Assembly (NCBI GenBank): GCA_018402445.1
Contig: JAGYIT010000016.1
Location: forward strand, 180,452 to 244,451
From: Akkermansiaceae bacterium
GTDB taxonomy: Bacteria > Verrucomicrobiota > Verrucomicrobiia > Verrucomicrobiales > Akkermansiaceae
Length of the DNA stretch: 64,000 nt
Reading direction: 5' to 3'
The notes beneath the pieces are model-generated. The model ran no database searches, was not told where the DNA came from, and worked only from the letters and a program-made list of their open reading frames with translations. This document shows, piece by piece, positions 1 to 8,333 of the stretch (the first letter of the stretch is position 1; each line of letters starts with the position of its first letter). Made by a program: the position numbers and the translations under genes.

Positions 1-2
1 CC

Positions 3-212
3 GAAATCCACCGGCTATGCGTGGGGAAAGGCTCTATCGCGATCGATGGGATCTCGCTGACCATCGCGGAGCTGAAAAGTGAGTCCGCGGTGTTCTGGAT
101 CACCCCGCACACCTTTTCCCACACGAACCTCCGCGACGCCAAGGCGGGCGATACCGTGAACCTTGAGGCCGACATGCTCGCGAAGCATGTGGCGGCACTG
201 ATGGGGAAATAA
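3..212 (+). CDS. ribE: Riboflavin synthase alpha chain, C-terminal part
   Basis: The reading frame runs in from the window edge and ends with TAA at 210-212. The visible ~69 residues contain GSIAIDGISLT and end in a stretch typical of the second lumazine-binding barrel of riboflavin synthase (dismutation of two 6,7-dimethyl-8-ribityllumazine molecules to riboflavin). A GTG at 21 lies in frame but is only an internal codon, because the homology continues upstream of it. The next gene converges on it with no gap: its stop begins at 213. The N-terminal two thirds lie outside the window. Confidence 0.85.
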   Translation, partial: EIHRLCVGKGSIAIDGISLTIAELKSESAVFWITPHTFSHTNLRDAKAGDTVNLEADMLAKHVAALMGK

Positions 213-1259
213 TCAAAGATCCTTCACGCAGCGGAAGCCGGTGTGGTTTGCCGGCGAATCGGCTTCCGTGGAGTGGCGTGCGCCGGGGCGATAGCGCATG
301 CAGTAGGAAATGTGGCAGAGGAAAGAGCCGCCCTTGATCACATGACTGGGCGCGCCGTGGCTTTTCCGGCCGGTGTCGCGATTCACCCAGGTTTCCGGAC
401 CCTTGGGATCGCAGCTCTCGCAGTTCGATGGGTATTCCGGATCGTAGAAATCGGAGCAGATCTCCCATGCGTTGCCCGCCATGTCGTAGAGACCGTAGCC
501 GTTGGGCGGGAAGGATTTTACCGGTGCTGTGCCCTCGAAGCCATCCTCGGCAGTGTCCTTGGAGGGGAACTCGCCGTGGAAGGTGTTCGCCATCCATTGG
601 TTGCGGGGCTTCAGCTCGTCGCCCCACGTGTAAAGTTTCCCTTTCAGCCCGCCGCGCGCCGCGAACTCCCACTCCGCCTCAGTGGGCAGGCGTTTTCCCG
701 CCCATTTCGCGTATTCCGCGGCGTCCTCGAAGGTGACGCAAACCACGGGGTGGTCGCCCTTTTCCGAGATGTCAGATCCTTTTCCGAGCGGCTGGCGCCA
801 GTTCGCCTCGGGATCCCAGCGCCACCATGAGAGGAAAGCGCCGGGCTCGTTCGGATCGCCGTCGAATGTTTCCGGCGGGGTGAAAACGATGGAACCCTGG
901 CTGAACGGCGCAGGGGGCAGCGATTCGCGCGTCTCCTCGGGGAAATCCGCGAGGTTCGCCTCGCGTTCGGCGAAGGTCACGTAGCCCGTGGCCTTCACAA
1001 AGGCGGCGAACTGGTCGTTCGTCACCTCGGTCTCGTCGATCCAGAAGCCCTTCACCTCGATCTGCCGCACCGGTGCTTCTTCGGGAAATTGCTTTAGGCC
1101 GTAGGGGGTTTCGAAGCGGCCTTCCGATCCCATCTTGGTAATGCCGCCCTCGATGCGGATCATACCGTTCTTTTTTTCAAGAGTGCTGACGGCTTCGGGC
1201 TTTTCGCAGGAAACAAGAAGGGCCGCGAGGGCGATGGGAAAACAAACGCGCATGCACAA
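213..1259 (-). CDS. Formylglycine-generating enzyme (SUMF1/FGE) lipoprotein
   Basis: This 348-residue protein starts with a lipoprotein signal (LLVSC lipobox, Cys about residue 18), so it is probably membrane-anchored outside the cytoplasm. The rest is an FGE-sulfatase domain, with RLPTEAEWEFAARGG in the middle and GLYDMAGNAWE further on. Near the end KGGSFLCHISYC carries Cys315 and Cys320. This C-H-x-S-Y-C arrangement matches the copper-binding cysteine pair of true formylglycine-generating enzymes, which oxidise a sulfatase Cys to formylglycine. Many SUMF1-domain proteins lack the pair, so real sulfatase-activating chemistry is plausible here. No sulfatase gene is visible in the window. It converges with ribE. 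Confidence 0.85.
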   Translation of the reverse strand: MCMRVCFPIALAALLVSCEKPEAVSTLEKKNGMIRIEGGITKMGSEGRFETPYGLKQFPEEAPVRQIEVKGFWIDETEVTNDQFAAFVKATGYVTFAEREANLADFPEETRESLPPAPFSQGSIVFTPPETFDGDPNEPGAFLSWWRWDPEANWRQPLGKGSDISEKGDHPVVCVTFEDAAEYAKWAGKRLPTEAEWEFAARGGLKGKLYTWGDELKPRNQWMANTFHGEFPSKDTAEDGFEGTAPVKSFPPNGYGLYDMAGNAWEICSDFYDPEYPSNCESCDPKGPETWVNRDTGRKSHGAPSHVIKGGSFLCHISYCMRYRPGARHSTEADSPANHTGFRCVKDL

Positions 1260-1353
1260 GGCTACGTGCCGAGGACGGGCGTTCCACCATAAATTTCCCG
1301 CGAAGCTTTGAGTTTCCCTCCGGGCGGGAATCAGGGTAGGATCTTTTCAGTAA

Positions 1354-1719
1354 ATGAAAGCGAGACTCACCAAGGAATTCCGGTTTGAAGCGGCGCACAC
1401 CCTCCCTTCCCTACCGGAAGACCACAAATGCAGGCGCATGCACGGCCACAGCTTCAAGGTGGAGATCTCCATCGAGGGCAGCGTCGATGAGGAGATCGGC
1501 TGGGTCTATGACCACAAGCTCATCTCCAACGCAATGGCTCCCCTGCTCGAAGAGCTCGACCACGGCTACCTCAACGACATCGAAGGACTGGAAAGCCCGA
1601 CCATCGAGCGCATGGCCGGATGGTTCTGGAAAAAGCTCGCGCCGCAGCTGCCGGGCCTGACGGAGATCGTGATTTTCGAAACTCCCACAGCCCGCTGTTC
1701 CTTCCGGGGCGAATTCTGA
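1354..1719 (+). CDS. queD: 6-carboxy-tetrahydropterin synthase / PTPS family
   Basis: This 121-residue protein has the usual length of bacterial QueD. The zinc ligands are His15 (EAAH) and the two His of MHGH (30 and 32). Cys26 sits in the CxxxHGH arrangement that marks the QueD subgroup, and Asp69-His70 in ELDHGY gives the catalytic dyad. The known reaction converts dihydroneopterin triphosphate to 6-carboxy-tetrahydropterin for queuosine (preQ0) synthesis. No other queuosine gene is nearby. The ATG at 1354 follows an AT-containing stretch without a strong Shine-Dalgarno. Confidence 0.85.
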   Translation: MKARLTKEFRFEAAHTLPSLPEDHKCRRMHGHSFKVEISIEGSVDEEIGWVYDHKLISNAMAPLLEELDHGYLNDIEGLESPTIERMAGWFWKKLAPQLPGLTEIVIFETPTARCSFRGEF

Positions 1720-1720
1720 A

Positions 1721-1939
1721 CTAAGGCGGCGGCGGATCGTAGCGGAAGCGGAGGAAGCCCATGCCGTGCGCCGTGAAAGGGATGCGCGCCTCGACGGCTC
1801 TATGCCGTCGATATTAGAGAGGATACGTTCCTCAAGGTGCAGTATCGGGTATTTGAAATCCGCCTCGACGATGCACACCCGCTGCCGCACGGCGAGCTTC
1901 TCCGGGGCGTCGATGTGAAATAACGGAGGCGGGGCGGTG
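1721..1939 (-). pseudogene. Remnant of an unidentified gene, frame broken
   Basis: Between queD and the TIGR03943 gene the minus strand shows two protein-like pieces in different frames. The upstream piece contains FHIDAPEKLAVRQRVCIVEA and continues to about 1800. The downstream piece contains RIPFTAHGMGFLRFRYD and ends with TAG at 1721. Joined by a frameshift near 1800 they would give a C-terminal fragment of about 70 residues with no start codon. I do not recognise the family. It could also be chance coding potential in GC-rich DNA. Confidence 0.3.
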
Positions 1940-1946
1940 ACGCTAC

Positions 1947-2810
1947 CTACCGCCTTAGAAATTTCTCCTCCGGCGGCACATCGGCGGCGGTGGCCCTTGT
2001 TACCACGAGCACGGCCTTGAGCGTTCCGTTTTCCTCCGGGAAAGTCATGGTGCCTGCCACTTTCACCCAGCCGTTGTCCGGGAGCAGCGGCGGTTCCTTG
2101 CTGAACTCTAGGATGATGGGAATGGCGCGGGAGTCGGCGATGCAGCAGGTCATAAACATCCGGTAAAGCCTCATCCGCGTGCCGTTCGGGTTGTCGTTCT
2201 TTTCCATCACGATGCGGCCTTCCGTCTCGATTTGCATACCGCCGATCACGTCCTGCAGCTCCCTGTCGCCGGTAGCGAAGAACAATTCCATGAGGCTGAA
2301 CTGGAGGTATCCGTCGGCGGTTTTGCTGTGGGTATTCTCGATCTCCTCGCGGGTCGGCGCGGGGAAGGCGGAGGCGAGGAAGGGCGTGTCCGCAGGCTGG
2401 ACATTCTCATACAGCCCCTTGCGCGCGAGGGTAGCTTGCGAAAAGGAATCCGTGGACGTGACGGCGGAGAAGCCGACCGGCAGGGTCATCAGGATCAGCG
2501 AGGCGAGTGGGTTCATGTCGGAACCCTCGTGGTCGTGCTCCTCGCCCTCGCCCTCGCCGTGGTCATGGCCACAGTCCACCTCGCGGAAGGCGGTGAGCAG
2601 GTTGAAAAGGCCGAGCACGGCGAGCCCCAGTCCGCCGGCCAGCGCGATGGGGCGGAAGTCCGGCGCCAGGTATTTCACGATGCGCCCGGATTCGTAGAAA
2701 TAAATCATCACCGCCGCCCAGAGCAGGACGGAGAGGGAAAACACGACCCGGCGGAGGACGGGTCTAATGGGCGGGAGGGCGGCTTTCATGGGCGGGAGGG
2801 CGGCTTTCAT
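1947..2810 (-). CDS. TIGR03943 (YcgQ-like) membrane protein
   Basis: The protein has 287 residues from the ATG at 2810. That start overlaps the stop of the upstream permease in an ATGA junction, so it is preferred over a longer frame reaching 2861. There are two or three predicted membrane segments (about 22-40, 55-70 and 98-112), with a His/Glu-rich loop (CGHDHGEGEGEEHDH) between the second and third. The C-terminal half is soluble with an MTCC motif. This is the TIGR03943/DUF1980 family, encoded in many bacteria beside a DUF318 permease, as here. The first codons are a perfect 21-nt tandem duplication giving MKAALPP twice, so two in-frame ATGs are available. Confidence 0.85.
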   Translation of the reverse strand: MKAALPPMKAALPPIRPVLRRVVFSLSVLLWAAVMIYFYESGRIVKYLAPDFRPIALAGGLGLAVLGLFNLLTAFREVDCGHDHGEGEGEEHDHEGSDMNPLASLILMTLPVGFSAVTSTDSFSQATLARKGLYENVQPADTPFLASAFPAPTREEIENTHSKTADGYLQFSLMELFFATGDRELQDVIGGMQIETEGRIVMEKNDNPNGTRMRLYRMFMTCCIADSRAIPIILEFSKEPPLLPDNGWVKVAGTMTFPEENGTLKAVLVVTRATAADVPPEEKFLRR

Positions 2811-3805
2811 GGCAGCACCAACTTTCCGAACCATGTTTCCCAGGCCACCGCAACAGCCCAAATGAAGGCGAAGACCGAGAGCGACATCCCCAAGATGAAT
2901 TTCCGGCGCAGCACGGTCTGATAGAGGAAGACGAGCTTCACATCAAGCATGGGACCGAGGACGAGAAAGGCGAGCTTCGCGCTCCAGGTGAACTTGGCGA
3001 GCGTGGCGGCGATGAACGCGTCCGAGGTGCTGCAGAGGCTGAGAATGAACGCAAGCGCCATCAGCGCGGCGGGCGCAGCGACCGGATTCCCCGCGAGGCT
3101 GTCCAACCAGATCGCGCCGGGTGCGATACCGGTGTTGAAAAGGGCGGTGATGGCCACGCCGATGGTGAAATACACGCCCACTTCCACGAAATCCTTCTGC
3201 GCGGATCGCATCGCCGCGATGAGGCGGGAGTCGTCCGCTTTCTTAGAGGAATCGTCATGATCGTGAGAGTGGTCGTGGCCACAACAGGAATGATCGTAGT
3301 CGTGATCGTGATGATGCTCCTTTTTCGCGGCATCGGCCTCGACCTTGTCTGCGATGGACTTCCGCAGGACTTTGCGCATCGAGATCCGCGAGACGACCAG
3401 CCCCACGCCGACGGCGACGAGGAATCCGAGCAGCATCCGCCCGCTGGTCATTGCCAAGGGCGACTGGCCTTGGAAGGCCTTCCAGGTGCTCAGCGCGGTG
3501 ATGGGGTTCACGATGGGCGCGGCGAGCATGTAGGTCAGCGCACAACCAAGCGGCAGGCCTTTTCCCAGTAAGCGGCGGATCACCGGCACAACGGCGCACT
3601 CGCAGACCGGGAAAACCGCACCCAGCAAACCGGACACGATGACGGCGAGATTGCGGTTTTTCGGCAGGAAACGATCCATCGTCCCGGGCGGCAGATAGAT
3701 ATCAATAAAACCACTAATGAGGGTGCCTAGTAAGATAAACGGAGCGCCCTCGAAAAGGATACTCAGGAACGCCAATGCGAAATCCTGTTGGGCGTCTGCG
3801 TTCAT
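2807..3805 (-). CDS. DUF318 (PF03773) permease, YcgR-like
   Basis: This 332-residue multi-spanning membrane protein contains the family hallmark FPVCECAVVP (about residues 65-74) and a second conserved block, SLCSTSDAFIAATL. Between the two four-helix halves lies a cytosolic linker very rich in His, Asp and Cys (KKEHHHDHDYDHSCCGHDH and following), which looks metal-binding. PF03773 permeases include ArsP-type organoarsenical exporters, but the tandem TIGR03943 partner points to the separate YcgQR-type pair, whose substrate is not established. The His-rich loops in both proteins suggest a divalent metal link; that is inference. Confidence 0.85.
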   Translation of the reverse strand: MNADAQQDFALAFLSILFEGAPFILLGTLISGFIDIYLPPGTMDRFLPKNRNLAVIVSGLLGAVFPVCECAVVPVIRRLLGKGLPLGCALTYMLAAPIVNPITALSTWKAFQGQSPLAMTSGRMLLGFLVAVGVGLVVSRISMRKVLRKSIADKVEADAAKKEHHHDHDYDHSCCGHDHSHDHDDSSKKADDSRLIAAMRSAQKDFVEVGVYFTIGVAITALFNTGIAPGAIWLDSLAGNPVAAPAALMALAFILSLCSTSDAFIAATLAKFTWSAKLAFLVLGPMLDVKLVFLYQTVLRRKFILGMSLSVFAFIWAVAVAWETWFGKLVLP

Positions 3806-3888
3806 CTGCGGAAAGGCAAGACGGGTTTCGGGGCGCTGGCAAGTTTCAAGCAGCAGTCTCCCGGATAAACGATGCCGCCGCAGGCCAT

Positions 3889-4033
3889 GGACTGCTACAG
3901 CCCGCTGTAGCTTTCCGCGAGACAGCCTGCTGTCAGCGGCGGAGGATCGGGAGTGAACGCGCCGCTACCTGCCAATGCCGTCCGGCTCGCAGCAGGCTGC
4001 ATAGCCGAAAGCGGCAGCAGGCTGCCGCAGTCC
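3889..4033 (+). repeat. Interspersed palindromic repeat, copy 1
   Basis: This ~145 bp unit begins GGACTGCTACAGCC and ends GCAGCAGGCTGCCGCAGTCC, so its ends are imperfect inverted repeats. A second copy in the opposite orientation lies at 6658-6804. A manual alignment of copy 1 with the reverse complement of copy 2 differs at roughly 20 positions plus one or two single-base gaps. It fills most of the gap between the permease and the DJ-1 gene, has no long open frame, and resembles a MITE or REP-like element. Confidence 0.8.
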
Positions 4034-4048
4034 AAAGCTTTAGGCATA

Positions 4049-4594
4049 TCACAAGCCATCTCCAGCCATGATGGCTTGCGAAACTTCCGCCGCCGCTTCT
4101 TCCCCCACCAACAGCTTGACGAAGGCGAGACCGAAATCAATGGCCGTGCCCGCGCCGCGCGAGGTCAAAAGGTTCGCTTCATGCTCAACGCGGCGGCCCG
4201 TGATTTCCGGGAGTTCGTCATAGGTGGAATCATGGGCGGTAATTCGCTCGCCTTTGATGACACCAGCGTCATGCAAGAGCAGCGGCGCGGCGCAGATCGC
4301 GGTGATGAGCTTTCCGGAGGCATGGAACGCGCGGATCAAGGCGATGACCTCCGCGTTGTTCCGCAGTTCCATCACGGCCGGGCCGCCGGGGAGAAGTAGG
4401 GCGTCGAAATGATCGGAGGAAACTTCACTAAGGAGCGCGTCGACAATCACGCGGACGCCGCATTTTCCCGTGACCTCCCTCAAGGAAACACCCGCCATCA
4501 CGACTTCAATCCCGGCGCGGCGCAAAAGATCAACCGGCGCGATGGCCTCGATTTCCTCGAAGCCGTTTTCTAGGAGGCAAAGCACACGTTTCAT
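4049..4594 (-). CDS. DJ-1/PfpI family protein
   Basis: The protein has 181 residues. The start ATG at 4594 overlaps the last base of the trpS stop (TGATG), which indicates translational coupling and decides against a longer upstream frame. It begins MKRVLCLLENGFEEIE, the usual DJ-1 strand with the conserved Glu, and has the nucleophile elbow ITAICAAPLLL with Cys101, corresponding to Cys106 of human DJ-1. The family includes deglycase and redox-sensing proteins such as YajL and ThiJ; the exact role cannot be read from sequence. Confidence 0.88.
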   Translation of the reverse strand: MKRVLCLLENGFEEIEAIAPVDLLRRAGIEVVMAGVSLREVTGKCGVRVIVDALLSEVSSDHFDALLLPGGPAVMELRNNAEVIALIRAFHASGKLITAICAAPLLLHDAGVIKGERITAHDSTYDELPEITGRRVEHEANLLTSRGAGTAIDFGLAFVKLLVGEEAAAEVSQAIMAGDGL

Positions 4595-5571
4595 CAGATC
4601 AGCCCCACCGCTTTCCTGACCCGCACGAGCGTTTTCGCCGCCTCCTCGCGGGCGCGCTCCGCCCCTTTCCGCAGAACCTCGTCCACGTAACCGGGATCGG
4701 CCGCCAGCTCGTCGCGGCGCGAGCGCATCGGGGTGAAATGATCCCAATACGCGTCGGCGAGGCGCTTCTTGAAATCGCCGTAGCCGATGCCGCCGGATTG
4801 GTGGTCGGCGATCATCATTGCGAGGTCAGCTTCGCAGGCGAAGAGCTTGTAGAGCGCGATGACCGTGGAGTTCTCGGTCGGTTTCGGCTCCTCCACGGGC
4901 GTGGAATCGGTGACGATTTTCATCACCAGCTTCCGCAGCTTTTTCTCATCGCCGAAGAGGGGTAGGGTGTTGTCGTAGCTCTTACTCATCTTCCGCCCAT
5001 CCAAGCCGATCACGAGTTCAGTTTCCTCACGGATGATCGCCTCGGGCATCACCACGGTGCCCTCACCGTAGGCTTCGTTGAGCTTCGTCGCAAGGCTGCG
5101 CGTAACCTCAAGGTGCTGCTTCTGATCCTTGCCGACCGGCACCTTATTCGAATCGTAGAGCAGGATGTCCGCCGCCATCAGCACCGGGTAGGCGAAGAGC
5201 GCGTGGTTCGGGGAAATGCCCTGCGAGACCTTGTCCTTGTATGAGTGACATTTGTTGAGCAGCGGCATCGGGCAGACGGTGGAAAGGATCCACGCCAGCT
5301 CGTTGACCTCCGGCACCGCGCTCTGGCGGAAGAAAACCGATTTCTCCGGATCCAGCCCGCAGGCAAGGAAGTCAATGGCCAGCTCGCGGACATTTTCCCG
5401 CAGCGCCGCGGCATCGCGCCCGGAGGTCATCGCATGGTAATCCGCGATGAAATAGAAGCCCTCGCCCTCCGCCTGAAGCTCCACGGCGGGCTTCATCGCG
5501 CCGAAGTAATTCCCGACATGCGGTTTCCCACTCGGCTGCAATCCCGTCAAAATCCTCATACCCCGAAACAT
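4594..5571 (-). CDS. trpS: Tryptophanyl-tRNA synthetase
   Basis: At about 325 residues this has the size of compact bacterial TrpRS. The class I signatures are clear: PHVGN (residues 17-21) is the HIGH-type motif and KMSKS lies at 194-198, with GKDQKQHLEVTR between them. It charges tRNA-Trp with tryptophan. The annotated ATG gives MFRGMRILTG; a second in-frame ATG four codons later (MRILTG) matches other TrpRS starts about as well. The DJ-1 gene follows with a one-base overlap. Confidence 0.95.
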   Translation of the reverse strand: MFRGMRILTGLQPSGKPHVGNYFGAMKPAVELQAEGEGFYFIADYHAMTSGRDAAALRENVRELAIDFLACGLDPEKSVFFRQSAVPEVNELAWILSTVCPMPLLNKCHSYKDKVSQGISPNHALFAYPVLMAADILLYDSNKVPVGKDQKQHLEVTRSLATKLNEAYGEGTVVMPEAIIREETELVIGLDGRKMSKSYDNTLPLFGDEKKLRKLVMKIVTDSTPVEEPKPTENSTVIALYKLFACEADLAMMIADHQSGGIGYGDFKKRLADAYWDHFTPMRSRRDELAADPGYVDEVLRKGAERAREEAAKTLVRVRKAVGLI

Positions 5572-5609
5572 GCCTCCTGCTCATGTCCACGGTCAAGCAT
5601 AGCGCGGAG

Positions 5610-5651
5610 CCTCTTCATTTGAGATTTGAAATTTGTAATTTAAAATTTAAA
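5610..5651 (+). promoter_or_regulatory. AT-rich shared leader element (copy upstream of UXS)
   Basis: Reads CCTCTTCATTTGAG, then GTTT/ATTT-type repeats, ending TAATTTAAAATTTAAA, eight bases before the UXS ATG. The same order of motifs occurs upstream of argG, the BatA gene and the DUF58 gene. It may be a promoter or 5' leader, or a small repeat family that settles before genes. Confidence 0.6.
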
Positions 5652-5659
5652 AGCGGCGT

Positions 5660-6595
5660 ATGCGAATCCTCATCACCGGCGGCGCCGGCTTCCTCGGCTC
5701 CCATCTTTGCGAACGCCTTCTCCACGAAGGCAACGAGGTCATCTGCCTCGACAACTATTTCACCGGACGGAAACGCAACATCGCCCACCTGCTTTCCAAC
5801 CCGTATTTCGAGCTCGTCCGCCACGATGTCACGGAGCCATTCAAGTTCGAGGTGGACCGCATCTACAACCTCGCCTGCCCCGCATCGCCGCCGCACTACC
5901 AGCACAACCCGATCAAAACCACCAAGACCTCCGTCCTCGGCGCGATCCATTGCCTCGGCCTCGCGAAACGCACCAAGGCCCGTGTTTTCCAAGCCTCCAC
6001 CTCCGAAGTTTACGGCGATCCCGAGATCCATCCCCAGCCGGAATCCTACAAAGGTTCCGTGAATCCCATCGGCATCCGCGCTTGCTACGACGAGGGGAAA
6101 CGCTGCGCGGAAACCCTGTTTTTCGATTACCACCGCCAGAACGGCGTCGATATCCGCGTCGTCCGCATCTTCAACACCTACGGCCCGCGCATGTTGCCGG
6201 ATGACGGGCGCGTGGTCTCCAACTTCATTGTCCAGGCGCTGCGCGGCGAGGATCTCACCATCTACGGCGACGGCCTCCAGACCCGCTCTTTCTGCTACGT
6301 GAATGACCTGGTCGAGGGCTTCATCCGCCTCATGGAAAAGGAAGGCATCACCGGCCCGGTGAACATCGGCAACCCCGGCGAGTTCACCATGCTGGAACTG
6401 GCCGAGCTGATACTTAAGAAGATCGGCGGGAAATCGAAACTCACCTTTCTCCCGCTCCCCGGCGACGATCCGAAACAGCGCCGCCCTGACATCACCCTCG
6501 CGCAAAAGGAACTCGGCTGGGAGCCGACCGTGAAGCTGGAAGACGGCCTCGATCCCACCATCGACTATTTCCGCAAGCTGCTTGCGGAGGGATAG
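5660..6595 (+). CDS. uxs: UDP-glucuronate decarboxylase (UDP-xylose synthase type)
   Basis: This 311-residue extended SDR protein starts [18 protein letters not shown], with the NAD-binding GGAGFLG at 7-13. The catalytic pair is Tyr143 and Lys147 in YDEGK. YDEGKR together with [10 protein letters not shown] and [16 protein letters not shown] is characteristic of UDP-xylose synthases, which oxidise and decarboxylate UDP-glucuronate. The product would feed surface polysaccharide or glycoprotein synthesis. No glycosyltransferase neighbours are present. The gene is divergent from trpS and carries the shared AT-rich leader. Confidence 0.88.
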   Translation: MRILITGGAGFLGSHLCERLLHEGNEVICLDNYFTGRKRNIAHLLSNPYFELVRHDVTEPFKFEVDRIYNLACPASPPHYQHNPIKTTKTSVLGAIHCLGLAKRTKARVFQASTSEVYGDPEIHPQPESYKGSVNPIGIRACYDEGKRCAETLFFDYHRQNGVDIRVVRIFNTYGPRMLPDDGRVVSNFIVQALRGEDLTIYGDGLQTRSFCYVNDLVEGFIRLMEKEGITGPVNIGNPGEFTMLELAELILKKIGGKSKLTFLPLPGDDPKQRRPDITLAQKELGWEPTVKLEDGLDPTIDYFRKLLAEG

Positions 6596-7000
6596 AAATG
6601 GGAGTTTTGGAATTATAGATGGGACGGGATGCGCAGGATGAAACCGCCGGAGGCTATGGACTGCTACAGCCTGCTGTAGCTTTGGGTTACGCAGCCCGCT
6701 GCGAACCGGACGGCATTGGCATCTTGTGGCGCGATCACTTCAAAATCCTCCGCCCGCTGACAGCAGGCTGTCTCGCGGAAAGCTACAGCAGGCAGTAGCA
6801 GTCCAAGGCCTGCGGCAACCCAGTGCGGGCGCGCGGATACCGCCCCTTTAAAAAACACCGGGAAAAATCACAACTACTTGCGTGTCCTTCAAAGCGCTCA
6901 AGCAATGACATCAAAACCCCAATATCCTAATTCGCCCCCCAATTTTCCATCCCCCACTTGCCAAACAGACGCGGGCAACCCATCTTCCGCGCCGTTCCCC
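6596..7000. other. Intergenic stretch between UXS and the oxidoreductase
   Basis: About 405 bases without a convincing gene. The first part holds repeat copy 2. From 6805 to 7000 an open frame continues upstream of the oxidoreductase start, but its translation (many Pro, Ser and Asn from short C-rich repeats such as CCCCAATATCC) looks non-coding, so it is excluded from the gene. Confidence 0.6.
6658..6804 (-). repeat. Interspersed palindromic repeat, copy 2 (inverted)
   Basis: This is the reverse-oriented partner of the unit at 3889-4033. The ends GGACTGCTACAGCCTGCTG and CAGGCAGTAGCAGTCC form a better inverted repeat than in copy 1. The inner block GCCTGCTGTC with its complement, and the AATGCCGTCCGG core, are kept in both copies. 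It lies just downstream of the UXS stop and could fold into a long hairpin at the RNA level. Confidence 0.8.
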
Positions 7001-8272
7001 ATGCAGGCTCAAACTTCCACCGAAACGTCACCCCTCTCCATAGCCGTTCTCGGTTGCGGCGCGAGGGGTCGCACCTATTCCAAGATCGCCGCCTCCCTCA
7101 ACGGGCGCTACCGGATCACCGCCGCGGCCGACCTCGTCGAGGCGCGCCGGGAGGCCGTCGCGGGCTTCGCCAAGCCGGGAACCGTCCGCACCTTTGCCTC
7201 CGCCGAGGAATTTTTCGCTGCCGGGAAATTAGCCGACGTGCTCATCATCGGCACCCAGGACGCGCATCATTACGGCCATGCCGTCAGCGCGCTAAACGCC
7301 GGATACGACCTTCTCCTTGAAAAGCCCGCCGCCGAAACGCTCGAGCGCTGCGAGGAACTCGACGCCCTCGCCCGCTCGCTGGGCCGCCGCATCGCTCTCG
7401 GTTTCGTGCTGCGCTACACCCCGTTCTACTCGGCGGTGAAAGCCTTCATCGACAGCGGCAAGCTTGGCCGGGTAATGACGATGCGTTTGAGCGAGGGCGT
7501 GGACGCCTTCCACCAGGCACATTCCTTTGTCCGCGGTCACTGGGGCAATACCTCGAAATCCTCACCCATGATCGTCGCAAAATGCTCGCACGATACCGAC
7601 CTCATCTGCTGGCTCACCGGCTCCGGCCCGCGCTCCATTTCCAGCTACGGGAAGCTCGATTGGTTCAAGGCCGAGAACGCCCCGGAAGGCGCGCCCGCCC
7701 GCTGCACCGACGGCTGCCCCGCCGCCGCCAACTGCCTCTACGATGCCCACCGCTACCTCAAGGAAAGCCGCAGCTGGCTGCGCATGGTCATGGATGGCTA
7801 TGAAAACGCCAGCGACGAGCGCATCCTCGATTTCCTCCGCACCTCGCCTTGGGGTCGCTGCGTCTATCGCTGCGACAACGACGCGGTGGATCACCAGATC
7901 CTCTCCACCGAAATGGAAAATGGAATCACCGCCACCCTCACGATGACCGCCTTCGACTGCAACCGCACCATCGAAGTCCACGGCACCCTCGGCTCCCTGC
8001 GCGGCGGCGAGCCATGGCAGCAAGCGGGCACCCCAGAGCTTTGGTTCCGCGATCACCGCACCGGCACCGTCGAGGCCGTCCCTGTCCTAGAAGCCTCCGC
8101 CGAAGGCTATGGCGGCCACGGCGGTGGCGATTTCGGTCTCACCAACGCCCTCGATACCCTCATGCGTGGCTCCAATGCCATCGCCCCCGGCCTCGATGGC
8201 CTCACCGGGCACCGTTTGGCCTACCTCGCGGAAAAATCCCGGCTTAACGGCGGGATTCCAGTGGTGATCTAA
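7001..8272 (+). CDS. Gfo/Idh/MocA family oxidoreductase
   Basis: From the ATG at 7001 the protein has 423 residues: a short polar lead, then the Rossmann motif IAVLGCGARG (residues 14-23) and the family EKP motif at 107-109. The family oxidises or reduces sugars and cyclitols with NAD(P). The middle contains a Cys-rich segment (RCTDGCPAAANCLYD), seen in a subgroup of these dehydrogenases, which may bind a metal. A frame open back to 6878 was rejected as described for the gap. No sugar-transport or kinase gene is adjacent to indicate the substrate. Confidence 0.85.
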   Translation: MQAQTSTETSPLSIAVLGCGARGRTYSKIAASLNGRYRITAAADLVEARREAVAGFAKPGTVRTFASAEEFFAAGKLADVLIIGTQDAHHYGHAVSALNAGYDLLLEKPAAETLERCEELDALARSLGRRIALGFVLRYTPFYSAVKAFIDSGKLGRVMTMRLSEGVDAFHQAHSFVRGHWGNTSKSSPMIVAKCSHDTDLICWLTGSGPRSISSYGKLDWFKAENAPEGAPARCTDGCPAAANCLYDAHRYLKESRSWLRMVMDGYENASDERILDFLRTSPWGRCVYRCDNDAVDHQILSTEMENGITATLTMTAFDCNRTIEVHGTLGSLRGGEPWQQAGTPELWFRDHRTGTVEAVPVLEASAEGYGGHGGGDFGLTNALDTLMRGSNAIAPGLDGLTGHRLAYLAEKSRLNGGIPVVI

Positions 8273-8333
8273 TTCCGGAGCGCCGGAACACTTTTGGCTG
8301 AATCTTTTCATACCCTATGTTGTCAAAAGGCCG

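Noticed and set aside
4595..4747. N-terminal extension of the DJ-1 frame inside trpS
   Set aside because: It overlaps conserved trpS sequence in another frame; the ATG at 4594 gives the normal family start.
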